A DNA stretch of 64,000 nucleotides. Source: Aliiroseovarius sp. S1123. GTDB taxonomy: Bacteria > Pseudomonadota > Alphaproteobacteria > Rhodobacterales > Rhodobacteraceae. Both the position numbers and the translations under genes were made by a program. Location of the stretch: the NCBI RefSeq assembly GCF_023015885.1, contig NZ_JALKBE010000001.1, positions 372,001-436,000 on the forward strand. Reading direction: 5' to 3'. Positions 33,224 to 42,095 of this stretch are shown piece by piece. Every line of letters begins with the position of its first letter. Position 1 is the stretch's first letter. Below the pieces are notes generated by a model. It was given only the letters and a program-made list of their open reading frames with translations. It did not search any database and was not told the DNA's origin.

Positions 33224-33933
33224 TCTACGATGTCTCCTTTGAGAAATGCTTGTGCTTGTGGGCTGGCCGAGCCCCCGAAAAACATTTCGGCTGAGCTGTG
33301 CTCGTGAATGTTCCCGTTCATAAGAAACAAGACCTCGGTTGCCAGCCGCCGGGCCTGCCCCATGTCGTGTGTCGACATGATCAGCCGGGTGCCTGCCGCT
33401 GCCGCACGGGTCAGAATCTCTTCGATTTCACGGGTGGCGCGACCATCAAGCGAGGCGCAGGGTTCATCTAGGAACAGAAGTTCAGGTCGAGTAATAAGCG
33501 CGCGCGCAAGCGCCAGTTTTTGCCGTTCACCGCCAGACAGGTACGGTGCGGGACGGTCTAGCATATCGGCCAGCCCCACCTCTGTTGCTGCTTGGGTGGC
33601 ACGGTCACGGGCCTCGGACCAGGAAGTGCCAGTCAGCCGCAGCGGATAGGTCAGATTGCCCAGAACGGACCGGCGCATCATGATCGGCTGTTGAAAAACG
33701 AATGCCTGATGGGCACGGGCCTCTTCCGGCGGGCAAGCCCAGCGAATGCTGCCCCCCCCAAGTCGCGCAATGCCATGCATCATACGTAGAAGCGATGTTT
33801 TACCGGCCCCATTCGGTCCGATGACGACGGTGACGCCTTTGGCCCGCAGTTCCAGATTCACGGGGCCGACAAGGACTTTGCCAGAGCGGCGTAGCGTGGC
33901 GCCTTCAAGCGTAACGGGGAAAAGATTGCTCAC
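33220..33933 (-). CDS. tupC: Tungstate ABC transporter ATPase
   Basis: The 237-residue ATPase has Walker A GPNGAGKTS near residue 38, Q-loop FVFQQPIMM, signature LSGGERQKLALARAL, and Walker B LLFLDEPCASLDG with the switch histidine in STHD. It energises uptake through TupB. It overlaps both neighbours by four bases. A molybdate-type C-terminal MOP/TOBE domain is absent, as expected for TupC. Confidence 0.87.
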   Translation of the reverse strand: MSNLFPVTLEGATLRRSGKVLVGPVNLELRAKGVTVVIGPNGAGKTSLLRMMHGIARLGGGSIRWACPPEEARAHQAFVFQQPIMMRRSVLGNLTYPLRLTGTSWSEARDRATQAATEVGLADMLDRPAPYLSGGERQKLALARALITRPELLFLDEPCASLDGRATREIEEILTRAAAAGTRLIMSTHDMGQARRLATEVLFLMNGNIHEHSSAEMFFGGSASPQAQAFLKGDIVE

Positions 33934-34646
33934 CAGCGCCCCCCCCGTTCGGTGCGGCCGATCACATGGATGGCAAGATTTACTGCAATAGCCATGGCAA
34001 TCAGAACAAAGCCTAGGCCAAGAGCCAGCGCGAACTCACCCTTCCCGGTTTCAAGCGCAATGGCGGTGGTCAGGACACGTGTGTGATGGTCAATATTGCC
34101 GCCCACGACCATGATCGCGCCCACCTCGCCTATGGCGCGACCAAACCCGGCCAATGACGCCGTCAAAAGTGCCCGACGTCCGTCCCATAACAGGGCCTGC
34201 ACCCGTTGCGCCTGTGTTGTGTTCATCGAAATCAGAAGATCGTGATAGTCCGACCAAAGCTCGCGCAGGGCCTGGTGGGCAATGGAGGCAATCAGCGGCA
34301 CGATGATAATGACTTGTGCAATGATCATCGCCGTGGGTGTGAACAAAAGGCCCAAGACCCCAAATGGTCCCGACCGACTGAGCAGCACATAGACAATCAG
34401 GCCCACGACGACTGGGGGAAGCCCCATTAACGCGTTCAGAACAGCAATTGTGATCCGTCGCGCGCGAAATCTGCGCACCGCCAGAAGCGCGCCAAGCGGC
34501 AGCGCAATGGCCGAGGCGATAACAAGCGCCGTCAGCGTGACATATAAAGACCTTAGCGTGATTTCCACCAGGTCCGCGTCAAGCGTGACAAGTAGCCAAA
34601 AAGCCTCGGTTATCCCGGACCATATTTCCAAGATGTCATCCTTCAA
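33930..34646 (-). CDS. tupB: Tungstate ABC transporter permease
   Basis: The 238-residue permease has five to six helices and the EAA-type loop (HQALRELWSDYHDLLIS followed by GFGRAIGEVGAIMVVGG) that docks on the ATPase. It is the first gene of the operon and its start lies next to a 551-base region without a clear gene. The name follows the TupB/TupA/TupC convention. Confidence 0.86.
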   Translation of the reverse strand: MKDDILEIWSGITEAFWLLVTLDADLVEITLRSLYVTLTALVIASAIALPLGALLAVRRFRARRITIAVLNALMGLPPVVVGLIVYVLLSRSGPFGVLGLLFTPTAMIIAQVIIIVPLIASIAHQALRELWSDYHDLLISMNTTQAQRVQALLWDGRRALLTASLAGFGRAIGEVGAIMVVGGNIDHHTRVLTTAIALETGKGEFALALGLGFVLIAMAIAVNLAIHVIGRTERGGRW

Positions 34647-35197
34647 CGCGTTTCATCGGAACGGAGTCATAATGTCCGACCTGCTGTGGCTCGATCAACC
34701 ATATCTTGGGCAACAGCAAAACCGATTTCTGGCTAAGAAACGGCGTATTGGACATTTTGACCGTCCCAAATCGGGCCAGAGCTTCGCGGCCTGCCAGATC
34801 GACCAATCCGTACATCGCCGTGTGGTGACGGCACCGACGCGCGCGGGCGAGTCTGCTAATCTTGTTTGGAGCGTTGGCAGAAGCAGGAAAGGAATCAATT
34901 TGAACTCTGTCCGCCTGAAGCTTTTGGGGCTGCTTTTTGCCGTTGCTGATGTTGCTGGCGATGGCGTGCTGGACCACGAAGAATAACGAGCTTCTGATTT
35001 AGAAAGTCGATAGCGATCTTCGCATTGCCGAACAATGTCTGGGTCGCATTCTGACGGGAACCGGGGCAGGGGACGAGATCCTCTCATACCGATATCCCCT
35101 TGGCCGAAGACTTGGCGGCCTTTCCCCAGCTCGCAAGCCGCGCGCATAGGCGAACAGGACCGAAAGTTATCAGACCTGTCCGGGATTCTCATGCGGT
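34647..35197. other. Gene-poor region between tupB and doeD
   Basis: No recognised gene is seen in these 551 bases. A minus-strand frame of about 59 codons starting at 34815 overlaps the tupB start by 11 bases and could be a small upstream gene or a remnant. A plus-strand frame at 34673 starts MSDLLWLD, faintly like IS5 transposases, but the likeness ends there. The region probably holds the tup promoter and decayed DNA. Confidence 0.4.
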
Positions 35198-36571
35198 TTA
35201 GCCCAGAACTGCCTTCACTGCGGCAACCGCTCCTGCCACTACCTGGTCGGCCTCTTCGTGGGTCAGGCAGAAGGGGGGCGCAAATCCAAGGATGTCGCCT
35301 TGTGGCATGGCGCGGGCGATAATTTTGGATTGCTCCAAGAGCTTGGCCGAAATCTGCGGCCCGATCTTGTCGGCAGCGTCAAAGAAAATACGGCTGTCCT
35401 TATCCCTAACAAATTCAACCGCGCAGAGCATCCCTTCGCCGCGTACGTCGCCGACATGGGCGTGGCCGGCCAGCGCTGAACGCATGGTTTCGTTCAAGTA
35501 GGTACCGACCTCGCCCGCCTTCTGCACGAGGTTCAAGTCATCGATCAGCTTCAGGTTGGCGACGCCTGCCGCCGCGCCGATCGGGTGCGCCGAATATGTC
35601 CAGCCATGGCCGATCGGACCGTTTTCATCGGTGCCTTGCTCAAGCACCTTCCAGACCCTGTCCGACACGATCGAGCCGGACAGCGGCGCATAGGCCGAGG
35701 TCAGTCCCTTGGCGATGGTGATGATATCGGGTTCCATACCGTAATGGTCCGATCCAAACATGGTGCCGAGGCGGCCAAAGCCGGTGACCACCTCGTCGGC
35801 GACCAGAAGAATGTCGTGCTTCTTCAGCACTGCCTGAATGGCTTCCCAATAGCCTGCGGGCGGGGGCACGATGCCGCCGGTGCCCAAAACTGGCTCGCCA
35901 ATGAAGGCCGCGATGGTGTCTGCGCCCTCCCTCTCGATCAGTGCCTCAAGCTCGGCCACGCAATGGGCGACGAACTGCTCTTCCGTCTGATCCAGATTGG
36001 CGCGGCGATAGTAATATGGCGCTTCGGTGTGGATCACCTGTTCGACCGGCAGATCGAATTTCTTGTGGAACAGCTCAAGCCCCGTTAGCGATCCCGTCAC
36101 CAACCCCGACCCGTGATAGCCGCGCCAGCGCGAGATGATCTTCTTCTTCTCAGGGCGGTCCAGAATGTTGTTGTAGTACCAGATCAGTTTGACGTTGGTC
36201 TCGTTTGCATCCGAGCCACCAAGACCAAAATAGACCTTGGACATGTTCTTTGGCGCACGATCCAAGATCATTTTCGACAAGGTGATTGATGCCTCGGTGC
36301 CATGTCCGACATAGGCGTGGTAATAAGCCAGTTCCTTGGCCTGTTCACCAATCGCCTCGGCGATCTCTTGTCGGCCATAGCCGACGTTCACACAGTAAAG
36401 CCCAGCAAAGGCATCCAGCAGCTTGTTGCCGTCACGATCCTCGATAAAGACGCCAGAGGCAGTCTTGATCACTCGGTTCGGGCTTTCACCGCGGGCGTGT
36501 TGGGCCAGGTGGGTCGAGGGGTGGAAAAAATTCTCGCGATCCCACTGGTCGAGTTGGTCGTTTTTCAGCAT
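35198..36571 (-). CDS. doeD: Diaminobutyrate transaminase (class III aminotransferase), DoeD
   Basis: The 457-residue PLP enzyme has the class III layout: DAFAGLYCVNVGYG, the PLP-phosphate region FGLGGSDANETNVK, SRWRGYHGSG, DEVVTGFGRLG, and the Schiff-base lysine in ITIAKGLTSAYAP. Position after doeC and downstream of eut genes indicates the ectoine pathway, where DoeD (Atf) converts L-2,4-diaminobutyrate to aspartate semialdehyde. Related enzymes act on putrescine or other omega-amines, so substrate assignment rests on context. A good SD (AAGGAACG) precedes the start. Confidence 0.82.
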   Translation of the reverse strand: MLKNDQLDQWDRENFFHPSTHLAQHARGESPNRVIKTASGVFIEDRDGNKLLDAFAGLYCVNVGYGRQEIAEAIGEQAKELAYYHAYVGHGTEASITLSKMILDRAPKNMSKVYFGLGGSDANETNVKLIWYYNNILDRPEKKKIISRWRGYHGSGLVTGSLTGLELFHKKFDLPVEQVIHTEAPYYYRRANLDQTEEQFVAHCVAELEALIEREGADTIAAFIGEPVLGTGGIVPPPAGYWEAIQAVLKKHDILLVADEVVTGFGRLGTMFGSDHYGMEPDIITIAKGLTSAYAPLSGSIVSDRVWKVLEQGTDENGPIGHGWTYSAHPIGAAAGVANLKLIDDLNLVQKAGEVGTYLNETMRSALAGHAHVGDVRGEGMLCAVEFVRDKDSRIFFDAADKIGPQISAKLLEQSKIIARAMPQGDILGFAPPFCLTHEEADQVVAGAVAAVKAVLG

Positions 36572-36598
36572 TTGCGTTCCTTTCTTGTCCGTGTGGGA

Positions 36599-38074
36599 TC
36601 ACGCCCAATCACGGCAGATGTATTTGATTTCGGTGAATTCTTCCATGCCCAGGCGCGCCCCTTCGCGGCCCAGACCAGATTGTTTCGTGCCGCCGAAGGG
36701 GATCGGCGCCCCGGTGACCTTGGTGCGGTTCACCGCGACCATGCCATATTGCAATGCGCGGCTCAGTCGGTAGATGCGGCGCGGATCGTGGCTGTGCAGA
36801 TAGGCGACCAGACCGTACTCGCTGTCATTGGCACGCGCGACGACCTCGTCCTCGGTGTCGAACGGGGTGATGGGGGCAACCGGTCCGAAGGTTTCTTCTG
36901 ACATGATGCGGGCATCGGCCGGAACATCGACCAGAACCGTGGGTTCATAGAACAGCGACCCCAGCGCGCGGCGCTTGCCGCCGCACGCCAGCTTGGCTCC
37001 TTTTTCCAAGGCATCGACCACGTGCTCTTCCTGTTTTTGCACTGCCTTTTCGTTCATCAGTGGTCCGATATCCGGGTCATCCATGCCGTTCCCTACGGTC
37101 AGGGCTTTGGTGGCGTCGATGAATTTGGTGCAGAAGTCGTCATAGATGGCGCGTTCCACATAGATACGGTTGGCCCCCAGACAGTCCTGCCCGGACGTGG
37201 CGAATTTTGCCTTGATGGTTTCCTCGACCGCCACATCCAAATTGGCGCCCTTGAAGACGATGACCGGAGCATGGCCGCCCAGCTCCATCACCAGCCGCTT
37301 CACTGTCTCGGCGGACTGGCGGTACAGCAGCTTGCCCACATCGGTAGATCCGGTGAAAGACAGCGCACGTACGCGCGGGTCGTGTGTCCAAGGTTCTACT
37401 ACGGTCGGAGCGACGCCGGTGACGACATTGAAGACGCCCGCCGGAACGCCCGCGCGTTCGGCCAGTTCGGCTAGTGCCAACGCGCTATAGGGGGTTTCAC
37501 CCGACGGATGCGCCACCACGGTGCAGCCCGCTGCCAACGCTGCGGCCGCCTTGCGTGTCAGCATGGCCGAGGGGAAGTTCCAAGGCGTGATCAGGGCCGC
37601 CACGCCCACGGGTTCGCGCCACAGCTCAACTTCGGCATCGGGCAGATGGCTGGTAACGCCTTCGATATTGGGGCGCTTGGCCTCTTCGGAATAGAACTCG
37701 ACAAAGGCCGCGCCATAGTCGATCTCGCCGCGCGCCTCTGAGATGGGTTTGCCCTGTTCCAGCACGATGATACGAGCCAGGTCTTCCTTGTGCTTCAGTT
37801 GAAGCTTGAACCAACGGCGCAGAATGGTGGCGCGCTCTTGCGGCAAAAGCGCGGCCCATGCCGGAAAGGCCGCCTGAGCAGCGTCGACAGCGGCAGAGGA
37901 TTCCTCTGCCGACATCGCCGCCACGTCGCCAAGGTGATCGCCATTGGCGGGGTCCGTTACGGCAAAGCATTTACCCGACTGTGCCGCAACCCACCTGCCA
38001 TTTATGTAAGAAAAAGAACGTACAAGCGCCTTGTTCTCGATATCTGTACGTGCAGAAAGAGCCGTGTCTGACAT
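36599..38074 (-). CDS. doeC: Semialdehyde dehydrogenase of ectoine catabolism, DoeC
   Basis: The 491-residue NAD(P)-dependent aldehyde dehydrogenase has LITPWNFPSAMLTRKAAAAL, the Glu of MELGGHAPVIVF and the catalytic Cys in SGQDCLGANRIYVE. It is similar to succinate-semialdehyde dehydrogenases (Ssd). In this context it oxidises aspartate-4-semialdehyde, formed by DoeD, to aspartate. It lies 27 bases upstream of doeD. A general GabD role is the alternative. Confidence 0.82.
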   Translation of the reverse strand: MSDTALSARTDIENKALVRSFSYINGRWVAAQSGKCFAVTDPANGDHLGDVAAMSAEESSAAVDAAQAAFPAWAALLPQERATILRRWFKLQLKHKEDLARIIVLEQGKPISEARGEIDYGAAFVEFYSEEAKRPNIEGVTSHLPDAEVELWREPVGVAALITPWNFPSAMLTRKAAAALAAGCTVVAHPSGETPYSALALAELAERAGVPAGVFNVVTGVAPTVVEPWTHDPRVRALSFTGSTDVGKLLYRQSAETVKRLVMELGGHAPVIVFKGANLDVAVEETIKAKFATSGQDCLGANRIYVERAIYDDFCTKFIDATKALTVGNGMDDPDIGPLMNEKAVQKQEEHVVDALEKGAKLACGGKRRALGSLFYEPTVLVDVPADARIMSEETFGPVAPITPFDTEDEVVARANDSEYGLVAYLHSHDPRRIYRLSRALQYGMVAVNRTKVTGAPIPFGGTKQSGLGREGARLGMEEFTEIKYICRDWA

Positions 38075-38156
38075 CGCCTATCCTCCTCTTGTTGCAGAGG
38101 ATTTTGCTGGATCTGATAAGAAGAAATCACCAAATTTGGAGGGCGCGCCAGACGAT

Positions 38157-38645
38157 TCAACTGTCATGCATATCGCCAAGCAGTATATCGAAGGGTGCTC
38201 CTGCTGGCCCCTTCACTGGCTTGGTCACGATATAGGTGAAATAGCGGGATAGGCCGATGCGTGCGTCCAGCATCTCGTCTATCAGGCGTTGATAGGCATC
38301 AATGTCGCGGGTGACGATCTGCAACAGATAGTCGAACCCGCCGCCAAGCGCCCAGCAGGCCACGACCTCGTCATAGCGGTTCATCGCGGCTTCAAACGCC
38401 CGGAAGCTGGCGGCGGTGTGATCGGCGATCTCGGCTGCTACGAAAACAGTCACATGTGGAGCGAGCTTCTTGAGGTTGATGCGGGCGCCGTACCCTTCGA
38501 TCAAGCCCGCTTTTTCCAGTTTTTTTAAGCGCTCCCAACAGGGGGTGGGGGACAGGCCGATCCTGTCGGCCAGCGCAGCCTTGGTGATCCGTCCCTCTTG
38601 GGTGAGAACAGACAGGATCTGAATATCGCGCTTGTCTAGCATCAT
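38157..38645 (-). CDS. doeX: Lrp/AsnC regulator of ectoine catabolism, DoeX-like
   Basis: The regulator of about 162 residues has a winged helix (MLDKRDIQILSVLTQEGRITK, then RIGLSPTPCWERLKKLEKAG) and a RAM domain (GGGFDYLLQIVTRDIDAYQRLI). DoeX in other bacteria is an AsnC/Lrp protein encoded with doe genes and thought to respond to a pathway intermediate such as N-acetyl-diaminobutyrate. The start at 38645 is favoured because it lies just past the end of eutC; the upstream residues of the longer frame do not look like the family. Confidence 0.82.
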   Translation of the reverse strand: MMLDKRDIQILSVLTQEGRITKAALADRIGLSPTPCWERLKKLEKAGLIEGYGARINLKKLAPHVTVFVAAEIADHTAASFRAFEAAMNRYDEVVACWALGGGFDYLLQIVTRDIDAYQRLIDEMLDARIGLSRYFTYIVTKPVKGPAGAPFDILLGDMHDS

Positions 38646-38649
38646 CTGG

Positions 38650-39636
38650 TCACGCCTGAATGACAGTTCCGGCAGAGCCGAAATGTTTGCGGACATGGGT
38701 GGCGATGGCAGTATCCTGCGCACCGGTACCGGTGAGGTCGCAGATGGTGATTGCTTCAAAAGACGTACGGCCGGGTTTGGCCCCGGTGATCACCTCGCCC
38801 AGCTCGGCTGGCGTGCCTTTGTCCCAAAGGCCGGCCGTCTTGGCTGCTTCAAGCTCGCCCGAGACCGCGCATTGGCTGACGCTGTCGCAGATATACGCGT
38901 CCGCCACGATCAACGCGGCGGGATCGATCTCGTTTTTCCCGGTCTGGTCCGAGCCCATGGCCGTGATGTGCAGGCCCGGATGCAGCCACTCGGCCCGCAG
39001 TACCGGTTCGCGCGCGGGGGTGGTGGTGACCACAAGCTGCGACCGGGCGACCAGCTCTGCCGGATCCGTCACCACCTTGGCCTCGATCCCCAGCGCCTTG
39101 GCCAGATCGGCGGCGCAGGCGGCAGCCTTGTCCGGAGCGCGGCCATGCACCAGAACCCGCTTGAACGGGCGCACCAGATGCGCGGCGATCATTTGCAAGC
39201 GTGCTTGTACACCGGTGCCAATCACGCCAGCGGTGTCCACTGCCTGTGGCGCCAAATGGCGCGCCGCCACGGCGCCTGCTGCGGCAGTGCGCACATCGGT
39301 CAGGTACCCATTGTCCAGAAAGAGAGATTCCACCAACCCGGTTTTGGCCGAGAACAAGATCATCAGCCCATTCAGGCTGGGCAGTCCCAGTTTCGGGTTG
39401 TCAAAAAAGCCGGGAGATACCTTGATCGCGAACCCGTCAAAGCCGGGAATGTAAGCGGTTTTAACGTCCACCTCGCCATTCGCGTCGTGTAGGTCCATCG
39501 ACAGGATCGGCGGCATCACCACCTTGCCCGAGGCCAACGCTGTGAAGGCCTGTTCCACCACGTCAACGGCGGTCAGGTCGAGCCCTACAGCCCGCCTTAG
39601 TTCCGCTTCGGTGACGATCTGAATGTCATGCGCCAT
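38650..39636 (-). CDS. eutC: Ectoine utilization protein EutC (ornithine cyclodeaminase-like)
   Basis: The 328-residue protein belongs to the ornithine cyclodeaminase/mu-crystallin fold, with a Rossmann motif GVIGTGVQARLQM near residue 140 and VVTTTPAREPVLRAEWL near 205. EutC works with EutB in converting 5-hydroxyectoine towards ectoine. It overlaps the eutB end by 11 bases and is followed directly by doeX. Exact chemistry of the EutBC step is incompletely established in the literature I know. Confidence 0.82.
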   Translation of the reverse strand: MAHDIQIVTEAELRRAVGLDLTAVDVVEQAFTALASGKVVMPPILSMDLHDANGEVDVKTAYIPGFDGFAIKVSPGFFDNPKLGLPSLNGLMILFSAKTGLVESLFLDNGYLTDVRTAAAGAVAARHLAPQAVDTAGVIGTGVQARLQMIAAHLVRPFKRVLVHGRAPDKAAACAADLAKALGIEAKVVTDPAELVARSQLVVTTTPAREPVLRAEWLHPGLHITAMGSDQTGKNEIDPAALIVADAYICDSVSQCAVSGELEAAKTAGLWDKGTPAELGEVITGAKPGRTSFEAITICDLTGTGAQDTAIATHVRKHFGSAGTVIQA

Positions 39637-40642
39637 AGGTTTTTCCTTTCACTTCAAGGTCCCCGATCATCACGTCTTGTCCTGTCATGAGTTTCGCGAA
39701 TGTTGGCATGTCCAGATTGCGCCCCGTAATCACCGTGCCGACAGGGCCGTTTGGTGTGGGCAGTTTGCCCGCCAGCATCGCGGCCTGTCCGACGACCGAC
39801 GCCCCTTCGGCCACGATGCGATCCTCGTAGAACATCACCTGCATGGCGTGCAGGATTTCGCTTTCGGTCACCAGAATGGTGTCATCCAGAAGATCGCGGC
39901 AGATGGGATAGGACAGTTGGTTTTGCAACCCGATACCCCCGCCCAGGCTGTCCGCAAGCGAGGCGAATTCCGGCACCTCGACCGGTTCGCCGGCGCGGAT
40001 CGATGCATGCATGGCCGCGCCGCGATCCATGGTGATACCGATCACCGTGATTTGCGGATTGATTGCCTTGGCTGCCGTTGCAATGCCGGCTGCAAGGCCG
40101 CCGCCCGACAGCGGCACAAGCAGCATATCCAGATCTGGCCGTGCCTCGAGCATTTCAAGCCCAATCGTGCCCTGACCACTGATCACATGAAGATCGTCGA
40201 AGGGCGAGATCTCGACCAGCCCCTCAGCATCGCACAGGCGCAGGCTTTCCTGCATCGCTTCGTCCTGCGTGTTGCCGATGATGCGTACATCCGCACCAAG
40301 CGCTTTGATCCCGTCGATTTTGGCCTGTGGTACAAGTTCCGACATGCAGATCACCGCCCGCATCCCGCGTCGGTTGGCGGCAAAGCTAACGCCCCGCCCG
40401 TGATTGCCGGTTGAGCAGCAGGTCACGCCGCGCACACTGTCCGGCAGCGCCATCACCGCCGACATTGCGCCACGCAGCTTGAATGCCCCAACTGGCTGCA
40501 TGGTCTCCATCTTCATCAGAAAGTCGTGACCCGCGACCTTTGACATGAAAGGGGACGGGATCAGGGGCGTGTTGTCTGCCACACCGCGAATGCGATGCCG
40601 CGCATCAAAAATGTGGTGAAGTTCGAGAGCCATTCCAGTCAT
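39626..40642 (-). CDS. eutB: Hydroxyectoine utilization dehydratase EutB (threonine dehydratase-like)
   Basis: The 338-residue PLP enzyme is of fold type II. The cofactor lysine is in VGAFKLRGAMSA, the substrate loop is CCSTGNHGRGVSFAA, and the phosphate loop is PLSGGGLAAG. EutB is proposed to dehydrate 5-hydroxyectoine. It is the first gene of the eutB-eutC-doeX-doeC-doeD operon, reading away from doeA. A start nine bases further in (MALELHH) is an alternative. Confidence 0.82.
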   Translation of the reverse strand: MTGMALELHHIFDARHRIRGVADNTPLIPSPFMSKVAGHDFLMKMETMQPVGAFKLRGAMSAVMALPDSVRGVTCCSTGNHGRGVSFAANRRGMRAVICMSELVPQAKIDGIKALGADVRIIGNTQDEAMQESLRLCDAEGLVEISPFDDLHVISGQGTIGLEMLEARPDLDMLLVPLSGGGLAAGIATAAKAINPQITVIGITMDRGAAMHASIRAGEPVEVPEFASLADSLGGGIGLQNQLSYPICRDLLDDTILVTESEILHAMQVMFYEDRIVAEGASVVGQAAMLAGKLPTPNGPVGTVITGRNLDMPTFAKLMTGQDVMIGDLEVKGKTYGA

Positions 40643-40731
40643 CCGAGGTTACCACTTTCCTTGTCTGTCGCGGGTATCCGCAGCTCCAGACAGCGGCCCA
40701 AGTAAATGCGACGCGCACCGGTCATCGCCAT

Positions 40732-40741
40732 TTGTGCACAA
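40732..40741. promoter_or_regulatory. Palindromic operator candidate 1
   Basis: TTGTGCACAA, a perfect 10-bp palindrome, lies about 90 bases from the eutB start. Its form fits binding sites of FadR-subfamily GntR regulators (GT and AC half sites). Confidence 0.5.
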
Positions 40742-40870
40742 CACCACAGCAAGTTTGTTTTGGTCAATCTTGAAAAACGACATCCGATTGCCGTTAATGT
40801 ACAATAAATGCACTGTTACTCGCATTTAGCTTGGGTGAGAAGGCACGGGCCTGTCAATGGAATGACTTAG

Positions 40871-40882
40871 GTTGTGCACAAC
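40871..40882. promoter_or_regulatory. Palindromic operator candidate 2
   Basis: GTTGTGCACAAC, a perfect 12-bp palindrome containing the same core as the copy 139 bases upstream, ends 26 bases before the doeA start. That position suits repression of doeA. Confidence 0.55.
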
Positions 40883-40908
40883 TGTCCATATCTATTCATG
40901 AGGTTGCG

Positions 40909-42093
40909 ATGCCCATCGAACATGCTCCGTTCAGTCAGGCTGAATATGATCGCCGAATTACAAAGACCCGAAAGGCGATGGAAAAAGCAGGCCTGGACCT
41001 GCTGTTTGTCACCGACCCATCAAACCAGGCTTGGTTGACCGGCTATGACGGCTGGTCCTTCTATGTCCATCAAGGGGTGCTTCTGGGGCTGGAAGGAGAG
41101 CCCATCTGGTGGGGCCGCTCGATGGATGCTCTGGGCGGGCGGCGGACGTGCTGGATGTCTGACGACAACATCCACGGATACGCTGACAATTTTGTGCAAT
41201 CCACCGTGCGGCATCCGATGCAGGACCTCGCTGGGCATATCCGCGCGCTGGGGAAAGAGGCCGCCCGCATCGGTGTCGAGATGGAGAACTACTATTACTC
41301 GGCCAAAGCCCACGCCGTGCTGGTCGAGGAATTGCCAAACGCCACCCTGCAGGACGCGACGGCTTTGGTGAACTGGCAGCGGCTGATCAAGTCCAACGAA
41401 GAGATCGGGTTCATCCGCAAGGCCGCGCGCATTTCTGAAAAGGTCATCCAGACAGCGATCGACCGCGCCGCGCCCGGTGTGCGCAAGAACGATCTGGTGG
41501 CGGATATTTTCCATGCCGGGATTACCGGTGTTGATGACGATTGGGGCGACTATCCCGCCATCGTCCCTCTAACACCCTCAGGTCTGGACGCGACTGCCGC
41601 CCATCTGACATGGGATGGAGCCCCGATGCGCGCGGGCGAAGCGACTTTTTTTGAGCTGTCGGGGTGTTACAGGCGCTACCACGCGCCACTGTGCCGGACG
41701 GTCTATCTTGGTACGCCACCGTCCGAGATGCTGGCGGCCGAACAGGCCCAGATCGAAGGGATCTCCGCCGGGCTCGAGGCCGCCCGCGCGGGCAACCGGA
41801 CGTGCGACATCGCCAATGCGTTCATGGATGTTCTGGCCAAACATGGCATCAAGCGGGAAGGGCGCATGGGCTATCCCATCGGGCTGAGCTATCCGCCGGA
41901 CTGGGGCGAGCGAACGGCCTCGATCCGGACCGAGGATGATACCGTACTGGAACCCGGCATGGTGTTTCACTTCATGCCTGCGCTCTGGATGGACAGCTGG
42001 GGGCTTGAGACGACCGAGACCATCCTGATCACCGAAAACGGACCGGCCGAAGCCCTGTGCAACATGGACCGAAAACTCTTCGTAAAGGACTGA
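40909..42093 (+). CDS. doeA: Ectoine hydrolase DoeA (EutD)
   Basis: DoeA opens the ectoine ring to give N-acetyl-L-2,4-diaminobutyrate. The 394-residue protein has the peptidase M24-like fold. Characteristic pieces are PSNQAWLTGYDGWSFYVHQ near residue 42, GDYPAIVPLTPSGLDA near 208, ATFFELSGCYRRYHAPLCRTV near 245, and GYPIGLSYPPDWGER near 325. In true peptidases M24 metal ligands lie in the latter regions. The ATG at 40909 follows a GAGG and gives the family start; the longer frame from 40831 does not. Confidence 0.9.
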   Translation: MPIEHAPFSQAEYDRRITKTRKAMEKAGLDLLFVTDPSNQAWLTGYDGWSFYVHQGVLLGLEGEPIWWGRSMDALGGRRTCWMSDDNIHGYADNFVQSTVRHPMQDLAGHIRALGKEAARIGVEMENYYYSAKAHAVLVEELPNATLQDATALVNWQRLIKSNEEIGFIRKAARISEKVIQTAIDRAAPGVRKNDLVADIFHAGITGVDDDWGDYPAIVPLTPSGLDATAAHLTWDGAPMRAGEATFFELSGCYRRYHAPLCRTVYLGTPPSEMLAAEQAQIEGISAGLEAARAGNRTCDIANAFMDVLAKHGIKREGRMGYPIGLSYPPDWGERTASIRTEDDTVLEPGMVFHFMPALWMDSWGLETTETILITENGPAEALCNMDRKLFVKD

Positions 42094-42095
42094 TC

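Larger units (their letters stand above)
40643..40908. promoter_or_regulatory. Divergent promoter region of the two ectoine operons
   Basis: This 266-base gap between eutB and doeA is AT-richer than its flanks and holds two copies of a palindrome listed separately. It contains no gene. Both operons must be initiated here. Confidence 0.6.

Noticed and set aside
34673-34986. Possible IS5 transposase start (MSDLLWLD)
   Set aside because: Only seven or eight residues resemble the family and the following sequence does not, so chance is likely.
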